DNA of 64,000 nucleotides from Bacillota bacterium (GCA_023418915.1 JAEZYU010000027.1:1-64000); one strand, 5' to 3'. Shown: positions 27,300 to 36,480, counted from the first letter of the stretch. Made by a program: numbers and translations. Notes: generated by a model not told the origin, from the letters alone.

Positions 27300-30200
27300 T
27301 CATTCGAAGAGGGCTTGCAATTCCTCTTGCGTCATCTTTGACAGCAGAGTTTCACCGGGCTGTATGACGGCATCGATGAGGCTGCGCTTCTTTTGCTGCA
27401 GCGCCAGAATTTTTTCTTCTATAGTCCCTCTGGTGACCAGCTTTATGACATAAACAGATTTCTTTTGGCCGATCCTGTATGACCGGTCGGTGGCCTGGTC
27501 CTCCACCGCAGGATTCCACCATGGGTCATAATGTATGACAGTGTCTGCACCGGTTAGATTCAGGCCGGTACCGCCTGCCTTAAGCGATATCAGAAAAATC
27601 CTTCCGGCTCCTTCGTTAAATGAGTTGACAAGGTAACCCCGCTCTGATACGGGTGTTGAACCGTCCAGGTAAAGAAAGGGAATATCCAGTTTTTCAAGAC
27701 GTTTGCGGATTATCTGCAGCATTCCTGTGAACTGAGAGAAGAGCAGGATCCTGTGATCGCCCGCAATGGATTCCTGTAGGATCTCTTCCAGCATTTGGAG
27801 CTTGCCGCTGTCGCCGTGGTAGTTTTCTATAAAGAGCGAGGGATGACAGCAGAGCTGCCTGAGCCTCGTCAAAGCTGCAAGTATCCTGAGCCTGCTTTTT
27901 TCAAAGCCTGCTTCCTCGATCTCATGCTTTATTTCGCCTCTTATATCTTCCAGATATGCCAGGTACAGCTTTTTCTGTTCGTCTGTGAGTTCAGCGGTCA
28001 TCGTATTTTCTATTTTCTCCGGCAGTTCATGCAGCACGTCTTTTTTCAGTCTTCTGAGTACGAAGGGTCTGATTTGCCTGTTCAGATTGCTGAGTGGTTC
28101 ATCCCCATCTTCGCTTAGTTCGGAGCGTATATATTTTTCAGTGAATCTGTTATATGTATATAAATACCCCGGAAGTATAAAGTCGAATATCGACCAGAGC
28201 TCATAAAGATTGTTTTCTATGGGTGTACCTGTAAGGGCAAAACGTGTCTCAGCCTTTATCAGCTTTGCTGACCTTGCATTCCTGGAGGATGCATTTTTGA
28301 TGTGCTGAGCCTCATCGAGTATGCAATATCTGAAGGTGTAATGCTTGTATAGTTCTGCATCTCTCCTGATCAGAGGATAGGAGGTAATCACTGCATCGTA
28401 TTGGGTAAGGTTTTCTATTATTTTATGTCTCTCATCCTTATTTCCTGTAACTGCTGCATATTTGAGCTCCGGAGCGAATTTATCAAACTCTGCGCACCAA
28501 TTGAACACGAGCGAGGTCGGTACTATCACCAATGATGGGCAAGGCCCGATCTCCTTCTTATCTGACAATAGCAATGATATGACCTGCAGAGTTTTCCCCA
28601 GCCCCATATCATCGGCAAGTATACCTCCAAGCTCATAGGTTTTCAATGTTTTAAGCCATTTAAAGCCGAATTTCTGATAATCCCTTAATGAGCCCCTGAG
28701 ACTGCCGGGTATCCGGAACGACATATCTCCGGGCTCCTTGATGTTCTGTACGAACTCCTTGAACGCAGCATCTCTCTCCACATCCTGGATGCCGGACTCT
28801 CTGATGCTCTGATCCAGAAAAAGAGCGCGGTACCGTGGAAGCTCGACATATTCACCGTTGATATCTTTGGGTGCGAGCTCAAGCTCCTCCATAAAATCAC
28901 TGATCTTTGTAAACTCGCTTGATTCCAGGTTTATAAAGCTGCCATTTTTCAGTTGATAATATTTCTTTTTCCTGCGTAGTGAGTTGAGGATGTCTGCAAG
29001 CTCTGAGCGATCCATTCCCTCTGCGTCGAAGGAGAACTCCAGCAGGTCTGTTTCGTTGTTCAGCCTGAATTTGGCAGAAAATGAAATGGAGGACTTGAGC
29101 TTCATGTTTTTCAAGCTTTCCGAATAGTAAATCGTGGAGTAATCCTGAAGCAGCGGCACAAGTCTGAAAACGAAATCATATATGTTATCATCACCACTGA
29201 GATGGATCCTTCCTTCCTTTACTTTGAAATCGGCCATACCTAGTATATCCAGTATAGCCTCTTCATTTTTTATATCTCGTATCAGAAGCTTATCCGAGGA
29301 GGAAGGAGTCCTGATCACAGGCAGAAACGGATTTATGTTGTGCTCTCCGTACAAAAACTTTACATCTGCCGTAATATCCGACCCGTCTCTATCCAGATAG
29401 ACTTCAGCATTGAGCGGCTGTTTTTCGATCATTGACCGGACTTGCTCGGAGATGACCAGCTTCCCTGCCTTTTCGGCAAATGGCAGTATCTCAGATACGA
29501 AACGCTGTTTGTCTTCTTCTATGAACCTGAGCTTACGTCCTTTCTGGTACATCATTGCCATGTAGAAGGGCTTTAGATATTCGCTCTGCTGCCTGGAAAT
29601 ACAGTGTACTGCACCACCAAAATAGAAGTACTTACCATCGGCTGTCAGAGGCAGCATAGAGCCCTCAAAATCGATGTTCAGTAACAGATCCCGTCCTTCA
29701 TTGGACAAGTGGAAATTGACCGGGATATCTTCTTTTTTTATTATCAGGTTTTCATGTTCATTGCCAAGTATCGAGGCTCTGAAAGGCGTGTCCTCATATA
29801 TTCTGAAAAATCTTTTGAGGTAGCTGTCTGTCAGATATACCTTTGTATCTGAAAAAATACAAGGCCCACTTCGGCCGTGGTTTATTCCGCTATTCACGCC
29901 GGTGCGGATCAAACCTTCCATCAGGCTTTCAGTTTCGTAGAGCTCTCTCAGCATTTCGGCCAACTCCATATCTTTACCTTTGAATTCATGTCTTGAAGGG
30001 GAATAGGTGAACCGTTTCCCGAATTGCAGGTCAATATTGTTTTCCATGTGAAAGAGCAGCTTTTTTATGTCCTTGACGATGTAGAGCCTGTCCTGGCCGA
30101 TACGCAGCCTCAGAGATGGCAGCGGTGCCTTGTCATGACCTGCTGATCTGTCCAGCTCAAATAGAGGCTCGATAGATATGGCTGACTTCAAGGCAACCTG

Positions 30201-30557
30201 CTTTTCGGCGAAAAAATTGAATATATCCTTTGCAGCCTGACGGAAGCGCAGCTCGCGGAAAAAGCCCTGCTCATCCTTTTCATGGATCAGCAGCAATACT
30301 GCGACCATGTGCTTGCACAGCCCCCAGCCGTCATTTCCAACCGGACAGGTGCAGTCTGCTTCAGTAAGTTTTCCTGCAATGTCAAATTTGATGTGCTGTG
30401 TGTGCAGCTTCGAACCAAGCACAGTCGATGTAAACAGGCGCCGCTCCTGATTGAACTGCACCGATTTTATTCGCCTGTTCTTATAGTACTCCTGGCCTGC
30501 TTCGTATTCCTTCAGCTGTGTCTTGGCCAGTATCGTTTCACGTGATAAATCAAACAT
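27300..30557 (-). CDS. SWIM zinc-finger SNF2-family DNA helicase/translocase
   Basis: A 1085-residue ATP-driven DNA translocase of the Swi2/Snf2 group, as found in Firmicutes (YwqA-like). An N-terminal SWIM zinc finger is seen as CTCPVGNDGWGLCKHMVAVL (about residues 70-90). A long poorly conserved middle follows, then helicase motif I ILADDMGLGKTLQVI (about residue 645), motif II DEAQHIKN (about 745), ALTGTPIENN, and the C-terminal helicase half with LLFSQFTGML, LISLKAGGTGLNLT and DPWWNPAVEDQATDR. AGGAG lies six bases upstream of the ATG. It stands alone. Role in DNA repair or remodelling of protein-DNA complexes is inferred from family. Confidence 0.93.
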   Translation of the reverse strand: MFDLSRETILAKTQLKEYEAGQEYYKNRRIKSVQFNQERRLFTSTVLGSKLHTQHIKFDIAGKLTEADCTCPVGNDGWGLCKHMVAVLLLIHEKDEQGFFRELRFRQAAKDIFNFFAEKQVALKSAISIEPLFELDRSAGHDKAPLPSLRLRIGQDRLYIVKDIKKLLFHMENNIDLQFGKRFTYSPSRHEFKGKDMELAEMLRELYETESLMEGLIRTGVNSGINHGRSGPCIFSDTKVYLTDSYLKRFFRIYEDTPFRASILGNEHENLIIKKEDIPVNFHLSNEGRDLLLNIDFEGSMLPLTADGKYFYFGGAVHCISRQQSEYLKPFYMAMMYQKGRKLRFIEEDKQRFVSEILPFAEKAGKLVISEQVRSMIEKQPLNAEVYLDRDGSDITADVKFLYGEHNINPFLPVIRTPSSSDKLLIRDIKNEEAILDILGMADFKVKEGRIHLSGDDNIYDFVFRLVPLLQDYSTIYYSESLKNMKLKSSISFSAKFRLNNETDLLEFSFDAEGMDRSELADILNSLRRKKKYYQLKNGSFINLESSEFTKISDFMEELELAPKDINGEYVELPRYRALFLDQSIRESGIQDVERDAAFKEFVQNIKEPGDMSFRIPGSLRGSLRDYQKFGFKWLKTLKTYELGGILADDMGLGKTLQVISLLLSDKKEIGPCPSLVIVPTSLVFNWCAEFDKFAPELKYAAVTGNKDERHKIIENLTQYDAVITSYPLIRRDAELYKHYTFRYCILDEAQHIKNASSRNARSAKLIKAETRFALTGTPIENNLYELWSIFDFILPGYLYTYNRFTEKYIRSELSEDGDEPLSNLNRQIRPFVLRRLKKDVLHELPEKIENTMTAELTDEQKKLYLAYLEDIRGEIKHEIEEAGFEKSRLRILAALTRLRQLCCHPSLFIENYHGDSGKLQMLEEILQESIAGDHRILLFSQFTGMLQIIRKRLEKLDIPFLYLDGSTPVSERGYLVNSFNEGAGRIFLISLKAGGTGLNLTGADTVIHYDPWWNPAVEDQATDRSYRIGQKKSVYVIKLVTRGTIEEKILALQQKKRSLIDAVIQPGETLLSKMTQEELQALFE

Positions 30558-30608
30558 CCTATACTCCTGAATAAGTTATGTGTAATTAATAGCAATCATC
30601 TATATGTT

Positions 30609-30644
30609 TAGTGTACAACAGTCAGCAATTTGTAATGTACACTA
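30609..30644. repeat. Inverted repeat with 9-bp perfect arms
   Basis: TAGTGTACA (30609-30617) and TGTACACTA (30636-30644) around an 18-base loop. No T-run follows. It lies 50 bases upstream of the SNF2 gene start, so it could be a regulatory site; this is inference. Confidence 0.6.
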
Positions 30645-30671
30645 GTGCATAATATACGACGTCAACTATGC

Positions 30672-30749
30672 GTGCAACACATGGTGATCAGCAAAACGTG
30701 CAACACATGGCGATCAGCAAAATGTGCAACACACGGTGATCAGCAAAAC
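30672..30749. repeat. Three tandem 26-bp repeats containing TGATCA
   Basis: Three abutting units start at 30672, 30698 and 30724, each beginning GTGCAACACA and ending ATCAGCAAAA plus one base. Units differ at only one to three positions. Two and a half DNA turns per unit would place any bound proteins in regular phase. It is too short and spacerless to be a CRISPR array. Confidence 0.9.
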
Positions 30750-30935
30750 ACATAATTTGCTGTTTTCAACTGCGTGTAAAATATACAGCAATCAGACCTG
30801 CGAGAAGATATAATTGCCGATGCTGACCTTAATGATGCAAAAATCTGCATCTTATTATTATATAACATTTTGAGTCTGATTTAATCAAAAAATAAATAAA
30901 ATGATAATTACTACATTATTCAGATAGAACGAGGT

Positions 30936-31035
30936 GAAGAGTATTTCTCTCATCTCGTTGAGATACAGATAATGTAAGAATTCATTCTATATACGAATAA
31001 TTTTCCTTGAAACGAAGTGTTGCAACGGGACTGAG
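30936..31035. repeat. Dispersed repeat, copy A
   Basis: An AACGAGGTGAAGAG...CTCATCTCGTT hairpin (about 30930-30960) is followed by a stretch containing TTCTATATACGAATAATTTT and CTTGAAACGAAGTGTTG. Close relatives of the second part occur at about 36400-36450 and 43040-43083. Confidence 0.5.
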
Positions 31036-31245
31036 AGTATAACTCCACTTCGCCAATTGTGGCTATAATGTTAAGAAATTCAAGTAATGGGAACTCAGTA
31101 GTGAATTTTTTCAAGATTTGCTCGCAATAACTCAGCATTACGTCAGATTATGTAAAACGATTATTGAGGAAAATCAATTTTTCCTTAGTTTGTCCTCCCA
31201 TTATCTGAAAATTGTAACAGTTCACTTATTTGAGCATTATGTAAA

Positions 31246-31395
31246 CCATAGGCTGGCGCACCATAGGCTGACGCACCATAGGCTGACGCACCATAGGCTG
31301 GCGCACCATAAGCTGACGCACCATAAGCTGACGCATCATAAGCTGGCGCACCATATGCTGACGCATCATATACTGATGCACCATATGCTGATGCG
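31246..31395. repeat. 15-bp minisatellite, ten units
   Basis: Exactly ten units of 15 bp based on CCATAGGCTGACGCA. Units 1-4 carry CCATAGG, units 5-7 CATAAG and units 8-10 CATATG or CATATA, so variants are ordered along the array as expected from stepwise local duplication. The period of five codons keeps all frames open, giving HHRLA-type repeats on plus and AYGAP-type repeats on minus, but no ribosome site supports translation. Confidence 0.92.
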
Positions 31396-31616
31396 TTTTT
31401 GGATCGAATAAACTGAAGCCATAAGCATCCATAAGGCACAAGGTCTAAACATCTGGAGAATGGCCATCTATATTCGAGCCGCTTTCTGCAGTATCGACAT
31501 ATTGCTCTTGCTCAGAGGTGTGGAAATACTATTGAAAATGATTAAATTCATATTGACAGGTGTCTTAAATTCAGTAATAGCAAGGGATAGAAGGAATTTT
31601 TAACACTGGTATAGCA

Positions 31617-33902
31617 TTACGGCTTCAGCAGAGGTGTCAGTTCACCGGTGTGGTAGATGCAAAGTCTGTGAAGCGGCCTTGTCATAGCTACATAGAGAAG
31701 CTTTATATCCAATTCATCTTCAGTATATCCGGTGATGTCTGCATTGAAAATTACTACGGCGTCGAACTCCAGGCCTTTTGCCAGGCAGGAGGGCAGCACT
31801 ACTATTCCGGTTTTGTACTCATCTTCCTTTCCTGTGATGAGCATCACTTCGTCTACATGCTTTTTTAGTATTGAGTGGACTTCTTTGCATTCTTTCAGTG
31901 TCTTGCATATGATTGCAATGGATTTATAGGACAATCCTTTGAATTCATCTATATTTTTCTTGATTTCATTGATTATTTCCTTTTTGCCGGCCATTGGTGT
32001 TATCCTTACTGCTTCGCCATGTCGTATTACTGGTCTGCCCTTGCTGAGCTTACGGCTTTTTATTTTACTTATGACGATATTTGCAGCGTCCATTATTTCT
32101 ACAGTGGTTCTGTAGCTCTGCTCCAAGGTCAGAAAATCATTCTTTCTGTCGTCAAAGACATTATTTGTTATCTCACTCCAGTCCTGGATGCCTCGGTAAG
32201 AGTGGATGCCTTGATTCAAGTCCCCAAGTATTGTAAAGGAGCTGTCCTTTATTATCTTTTTGAGTACGTAGATCTGGAATGCACTGAAGTCCTGTGCTTC
32301 GTCTATGACCACATGCCTGACCGGTATTTTTTCATCCATGCCATATATGCAGTATTTCAGATATATTATCGGAGCGAGGTCCTCGATCTCCAGCCACCCT
32401 GATTTAAGCATGTCGGCGGTGTAAGAGCGGACGAAGCTGCACATCTTGCTATCAAGCCACTGGCAGACTGATTTTCCGAAAATAGTTTCGTCATTTACCA
32501 GACTTTTGTAATATTCGAATGGGCTTAGCCGTGATATTTTTTTGATATAGTCTGATACAGCGCTGTTCGATTCCTTCTCGACATTCGCAATGTCCCGGTC
32601 TCTGTCGTTTATTACCTGTGTGATCTGACTGCGGAGGTCTTCCTCACTGTGAACGGTGAACTTTATGAATGCCACCCGCTTATCGCAGTTTTCATACAAT
32701 TGATTTATTATAGTCTGCTTTTTAGCTTTGATGCGGGTCTTCAGATTTTTCTTGATCTCATTGACCCTGCGGGCTATCGGCCACATTTTATATTGGCTGA
32801 CGAACAGATCGTACAGCTCTTTGTATGAATAGATCAGCGTTGACCCGATTTTAAAATCTTCTTTTGGTATAAAATTTTCCTCTATTTCCCTGAGATAGAT
32901 GTCAAGCGCCTTTTTGAAATGCATTGAAGCTTTAAATTCAGATGTTCTTCTCACAAGTGACAGGTGCTCTTTTTCTTCCGGACCCTTTGTATAGTCAACA
33001 AAGGCCTGCAGCTTTTCGTTGGCGTCCCTGAGCTTAAACCGCTTTCCTACCAGATCCTGCGCAAATTCTTCGAAAGTAGTCTGCCGCACCTTTTCAACAC
33101 CCAGTTCCGGCAAGACATCAGAGATATAATTCAGGAACAGCTTGTTTGGCGCAATGATCATAAAGTTTTCCGGGGTGAAAGATTTCTCATGGTTATAGAT
33201 CAGATAGGCGATACGGTGCAATGCAATGGTGGTTTTTCCGCTGCCTGCGGCTCCCTGTACGATCAGAGGACGCCACATGTCTGCGCGGATGACAGCATTT
33301 TGCTCAGCCTGTATCGTAGTTACGATATCCTTGAGCCTGTTATCTGCATTGGCTCCGAGGCTGTTCTGCAGAAATTCGTCGTTGGTGGTGATATCTATGT
33401 CAAATATTTCTTTTAGCTCACCTTTTTCTATGGAGAATTGCCTTTTGAGCTGCAGCGAGCCTTCTATCCTGCCGTCGGGGCAATCAAATGAGGCATCGCC
33501 CAGTCTTCCCTCATAATAAAGATTTGCTACCGGAGCACGCCAGTCAACGATTATCAGCTTTTGATCTTCCTCGCGGATCAGCGACATTTTTCCTATATAC
33601 AGCTTTTCCGCCGCATCCTTGCCGTTTTCAGCAAAATCGATCCGGGCAAAATACGGCTTGTTTCTGGCGGACATCAGATTTTTCAGTTTGACATCCATAG
33701 TTCCCTGAAGCAATGAATTGACAATGATGTCGATGTAATGTTGGCTGTTGTCACTGCTGAAGTGTTTTCTGGTATACTCAAGTGCACTGTCTACCTTGCC
33801 CTTTTTAGATATCGTGCTCTCCAGGCTTTTTTCCACATACTCAAGGGTGTAATTGCATCTATTCAGCTCTTCCTTGAAGTCGGGGTGGTTGACTGCAGGC
33901 AT
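31617..33902 (-). CDS. helD: HelD-like UvrD/Rep-family helicase (RNA polymerase-recycling type)
   Basis: A 761-residue superfamily-1 ATPase. Unlike ordinary UvrD it has an N-terminal coiled-coil arm (about residues 5-80) and the HelD phrase KLIIVDWRAPVANLYYEG, then Walker A QGAAGSGKTTIALHRIAYLI (Gly217-Thr224). A long insertion separates the two ATPase halves. Motif II is VIDEAQDFSAFQ and later motifs are LTLEQSYRTT and LAKGLEFDAVVIFN. In Bacillus, HelD releases stalled RNA polymerase; the role here is by family. GGAGGTG precedes the ATG at good distance. Transcribed alone. Confidence 0.9.
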   Translation of the reverse strand: MPAVNHPDFKEELNRCNYTLEYVEKSLESTISKKGKVDSALEYTRKHFSSDNSQHYIDIIVNSLLQGTMDVKLKNLMSARNKPYFARIDFAENGKDAAEKLYIGKMSLIREEDQKLIIVDWRAPVANLYYEGRLGDASFDCPDGRIEGSLQLKRQFSIEKGELKEIFDIDITTNDEFLQNSLGANADNRLKDIVTTIQAEQNAVIRADMWRPLIVQGAAGSGKTTIALHRIAYLIYNHEKSFTPENFMIIAPNKLFLNYISDVLPELGVEKVRQTTFEEFAQDLVGKRFKLRDANEKLQAFVDYTKGPEEKEHLSLVRRTSEFKASMHFKKALDIYLREIEENFIPKEDFKIGSTLIYSYKELYDLFVSQYKMWPIARRVNEIKKNLKTRIKAKKQTIINQLYENCDKRVAFIKFTVHSEEDLRSQITQVINDRDRDIANVEKESNSAVSDYIKKISRLSPFEYYKSLVNDETIFGKSVCQWLDSKMCSFVRSYTADMLKSGWLEIEDLAPIIYLKYCIYGMDEKIPVRHVVIDEAQDFSAFQIYVLKKIIKDSSFTILGDLNQGIHSYRGIQDWSEITNNVFDDRKNDFLTLEQSYRTTVEIMDAANIVISKIKSRKLSKGRPVIRHGEAVRITPMAGKKEIINEIKKNIDEFKGLSYKSIAIICKTLKECKEVHSILKKHVDEVMLITGKEDEYKTGIVVLPSCLAKGLEFDAVVIFNADITGYTEDELDIKLLYVAMTRPLHRLCIYHTGELTPLLKP

Positions 33903-34104
33903 GTTTTGGCACCTCCATTCGTTCTGATTTGTATTCGGCGTGATTTGTGCTTACGTTTGGTCGAACTTTTCTGCACGGAATTACATTTTACTAGATACCG
34001 GGAATAAAATAAAGGCGGCATATCGTCTAAATGTACAGATGCCGTATCCGGCTGCGGCAAAATATCTGCAGAAGTATAGATTTCACAATTTTATAAGGTT
34101 TTGC

Positions 34105-34133
34105 TTGACATACTGACATTTTAAGCCTACAAT
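34105..34133 (+). promoter_or_regulatory. Strong sigma-A promoter reading into a gene-free segment
   Basis: TTGACA at 34105-34110, a 17-base spacer and TACAAT at 34128-34133. No plus-strand protein gene follows; an intrinsic terminator lies about 50 bases past the predicted start. Confidence 0.7.
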
Positions 34134-34139
34134 AAAATA

Positions 34140-34213
34140 GGAAAATGCGAAAGGCCATTGGGTCTGGAAGTGTAGAATTGTAGCCGGTTTATGTAAACCG
34201 GCTTTTGTATTTT
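34140..34213 (+). ncRNA. Candidate small RNA, about 73 nucleotides
   Basis: Delimited by the promoter at 34105-34133 and an intrinsic terminator whose arms AGCCGGTTT (34182-34190) and AAACCGGCT (34195-34203) enclose ATGT and run into TTTGTATTTT. The body is AT-balanced with AAGGCCATTGGGTCTGG near its 5' end, which could pair with targets. A 12-codon frame from 34145 has no usable ribosome site. It matches no RNA family I recognise. Existence as a transcript is inferred from the signals. Confidence 0.5.
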
Positions 34214-34234
34214 CCCATGACACAACGGCTTATC

Positions 34235-34288
34235 AACCGTACTTTAATCGGGATCTGCTCATTAACCGTACTCTAATCGGGATTTGCC
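34235..34288. repeat. Two direct repeats of about 25 bases
   Basis: AACCGTACTTTAATCGGGAT (from 34235) recurs as AACCGTACTCTAATCGGGAT (from 34264), 29 bases apart, each followed by CTGC/TTGC. Function unknown. Confidence 0.7.
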
Positions 34289-34346
34289 AACTTTGAGCCT
34301 GCTGCGCAATGGTGTCCTTATATAGAATACCGACAACGTCAATTCC

Positions 34347-36125
34347 TTACTCGAAGTATTTGATGTCGAATATGCGTATGATTCCAAGATCCTCATTGAT
34401 AATACATAAGTATTTCATAACGATGTCTGTTTTGAATATCAGATCGGAAAGATTGGAATAGTTGTTTTTGGAATAATCAGTAACCTTGAGCTCTATAACA
34501 GAGCTGCGCTTCTTCAGCTCATCTGTCAGTACCTTGTCAAAGGTTTCCCTGCTTTCTGCTATCATATTGCATTTATTGTAGTAACTGTTTTTTGTACTGC
34601 TGCAGGAGGGAAACATCTCTCTGTTCCAGGTGTATGCCTTCATCATTTCGCTGTCTGTCAGGTTGAAATAGCTGTATGTCAGTATTTCTGTACCGCTGTT
34701 TGTCACAGGGTCGTCATTAGTTACATCCAAGTGGTAGTAGTCGCCGTCGATCTTGACAATATTCCAGGCATGTCCATCAGTAACATCGCTGTCTACAGCA
34801 TTTCCGGTGACCACCAGGCATTCGATGCCGGCCAGGTCACAAAGCAGCTTCATGCCCTCTGCATAACCCTCGCAAACCGCATATCCGGACACAAGGCAGC
34901 CGTATTCCTCAAAAACGTAATCCGGCAGCTTGTCTGTCAGGTAGTTATCATAATCATACCTTGTATTGTTTACTATATAGTCGTGAAGATTTTTTTCCTT
35001 TTCGAACTCTGACATATCCATGGAGATATTCTCCGCTACTATGTATCTTCCCTCGTCGATCGCAGCTTTTACTCTTGCTCTTCTGGCATCGTATTCGCTC
35101 TTGGGGTATCTGAATTCTAAAGTCAATTGCATACTGCGGCTACTACAGTTGTATTTCCATGACTTAACAAAATCATTGACACCGGTGATTTTTTCCGAAG
35201 CTGTTCTGGCTATGGAAAATGCTTCCTTGTAATCCTGAGCTACATCTCCGCTATAACCGGTTATATCCAGTTCTAAATCGGCACTGAAATTTATAAGAGT
35301 TTTTGTGAGAAGTCTGACCAGATCATTATAGTTTTTTATCACATATCCGTTGGCTGTTGTACGGGGTGTGAATGATACGGCATCTCCGTAATGTTTTTGA
35401 AATTCTGACGGATAAAATCCCATTATCTCGGCGGCCGGTCTGAATATGGCCTTATCGATATCGACCAGTTTCTCAGCAAGCGTACGGGATGATCCTTTTA
35501 TCTTCACCTTCAAAGCATTATGTGAAACTGCTACAAGGTCGCTTCGCAAAAAGTATGGCCTGCTTAATAAATCTGACAATTCTGCATCAGACAAAAGACC
35601 GATCTCCCGGGCCTTGGCCAGCGCATTATCATAGCTGAAATCTATGTTGTCCTGATAGCCCATCGAACGAAGCACGAAGGTCACATACTGTTTGGCGGAC
35701 AGCAGTTCATTCGCCCCGAATGAACCATTGCCGTTGCCTTTGGTTATACCGTTTTGATACGCATACCCAACATAGTTATTTGCCCACGATGGTACATCTG
35801 TGAATGGATGTGAGTAGCTACCCTGTCTGACCTGATATTCCTTACCCAGCAGGCGGATAAGCATTGCGGTGCCCTCGGCTCTGGTTGGGGCACGGTCGAG
35901 CTCAAAATACACAGGTTTATTGTTAAGGAGTCCGAGAACCTTCAAGTCGATAGCTTTCTCATAATTGGATGTGTCGGAGGTCAAATTACCGACAGGCTGC
36001 GAAGAGGTGTTATTTATTGATGGCATGGAAACAACAGCAGCATGGATAGGCAGGCCGACGGACACTAATATCAGTATTAATATAACTATCAGTATTTTTA
36101 TTTTTGACCGCATTTTAATTACCAT
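34347..36125 (-). CDS. Secreted SLH-domain transglutaminase-like protein
   Basis: A surface protein of about 592 residues. The frame opens at 36128 (GTG); ATG 36125 or 36113 are alternatives because GGAG is almost adjacent to the first ones. Signal peptide KIKILIVILILILVSVGLPI is clear. SLH-type repeats occupy about residues 55-215 (FTDVPSWANNYVGYAYQNGI; SFGANELLSAKQYVTFVLRS). The C-terminal half is a transglutaminase-like fold with Cys in GYAVCEGYAEGMK, His in DGHAWNIVKI and Asp in HLDVTNDDP, the full catalytic triad. Such proteins may cleave or cross-link wall peptides or pili; substrate unknown. Its 5' side contains a structured repeat (36198-36480). A similar SLH protein is encoded in the Tad locus. 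Confidence 0.85.
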   Translation of the reverse strand: MVIKMRSKIKILIVILILILVSVGLPIHAAVVSMPSINNTSSQPVGNLTSDTSNYEKAIDLKVLGLLNNKPVYFELDRAPTRAEGTAMLIRLLGKEYQVRQGSYSHPFTDVPSWANNYVGYAYQNGITKGNGNGSFGANELLSAKQYVTFVLRSMGYQDNIDFSYDNALAKAREIGLLSDAELSDLLSRPYFLRSDLVAVSHNALKVKIKGSSRTLAEKLVDIDKAIFRPAAEIMGFYPSEFQKHYGDAVSFTPRTTANGYVIKNYNDLVRLLTKTLINFSADLELDITGYSGDVAQDYKEAFSIARTASEKITGVNDFVKSWKYNCSSRSMQLTLEFRYPKSEYDARRARVKAAIDEGRYIVAENISMDMSEFEKEKNLHDYIVNNTRYDYDNYLTDKLPDYVFEEYGCLVSGYAVCEGYAEGMKLLCDLAGIECLVVTGNAVDSDVTDGHAWNIVKIDGDYYHLDVTNDDPVTNSGTEILTYSYFNLTDSEMMKAYTWNREMFPSCSSTKNSYYNKCNMIAESRETFDKVLTDELKKRSSVIELKVTDYSKNNYSNLSDLIFKTDIVMKYLCIINEDLGIIRIFDIKYFE

Positions 36126-36197
36126 CACTCCGGATTACTCATGACATAAAATTTTACCCGTCATAACCATTCGGATCGTATATATAAAAAATCAGGG

Positions 36198-36480
36198 TAA
36201 TAACGAGGTGAAAGATGTTCCCACCTCTCAACGTATTCCCAGCCCTTCATTCTGAAAAGCACCAATACGTATTTTCAAACCCTTCGGGTTGAAAAACGCT
36301 ATGTGGCAGGTACTGATTTGCCTTTCAGATATTTTCTTTCGAATAATCGAAAGAAAACGATGCGGGCATATCTCCAGCCTCGTTGAAACACCGTTGAGGT
36401 AAGAAAATTTTTCTACGCAAATTTTCTTTGAAGCGAAGTGCTATTATCGCCTCTTTTTATCTTACCATAATGTGCAGATT
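36198..36480. repeat. Structured dispersed repeat, copy B
   Basis: Contains several strong dyads: GAGGTG...CACCTC (about 36201-36227), a TTTTCAAACCCTTCGGGTTG hairpin with a UUCG-type loop, TTTTCTTTCGA/TCGAAAGAAAA (about 36336-36362), and GGTAAGA/TCTTACC enclosing the last 70 bases. The segment with TTTTCTTTGAAGCGAAGTGC resembles copies at 31.0 kb and 43.05 kb. It could be a small non-autonomous element or a structured leader of the SLH/transglutaminase gene. Everything else in 36129-36575 is AT-rich without a gene. Confidence 0.5.

Larger units (their letters stand above)
30558..31616. other. Gene-free, repeat-rich interval
   Basis: No credible protein gene was found in this 1.06-kb gap between two minus-strand genes. 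It holds a 9-bp-arm inverted repeat (30609-30644), three 26-bp direct repeats (30672-30749), a copy of a dispersed repeat (about 30936-31035) and a 15-bp minisatellite (31246-31395). The reading frames through the minisatellite lack ribosome sites and exist on both strands only because the unit is a multiple of three. Base composition is AT-rich compared with flanking genes. Confidence 0.7.
33903..34346. other. Intergenic region with a plus-strand promoter-terminator unit
   Basis: Between two minus-strand genes. It contains a CGGCAT/ATGCCG hairpin (34016-34044), a strong plus-strand promoter (34105-34133), a candidate small RNA ending at 34213 and two copies of a 25-base repeat (34235-34288). 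No protein gene is evident. Confidence 0.6.

Noticed and set aside
30672..30749. CRISPR-like array
   Set aside because: The three 26-bp units abut without spacers and there are no cas genes.
31118..31439. Reading frames through the 15-bp repeat encoding HHRLT-like or AYGAP-like peptides
   Set aside because: Frames are open on both strands only because the unit is 15 bases. Neither has a ribosome site or recognisable flanking domain.
31875..32402. Plus-strand frame opposite helD, 175 codons
   Set aside because: Antisense shadow with hydrophobic composition caused by the coding bias of the real gene.
34145..34183. 12-codon leader peptide inside the candidate small RNA
   Set aside because: The AGGA before the ATG is only two bases away, and no structural gene follows that it could control.
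36130..36480. c-di-GMP or other known riboswitch before the SLH/transglutaminase gene
   Set aside because: Several strong hairpins are present, but no conserved core of a riboswitch class that I know was found on either strand.
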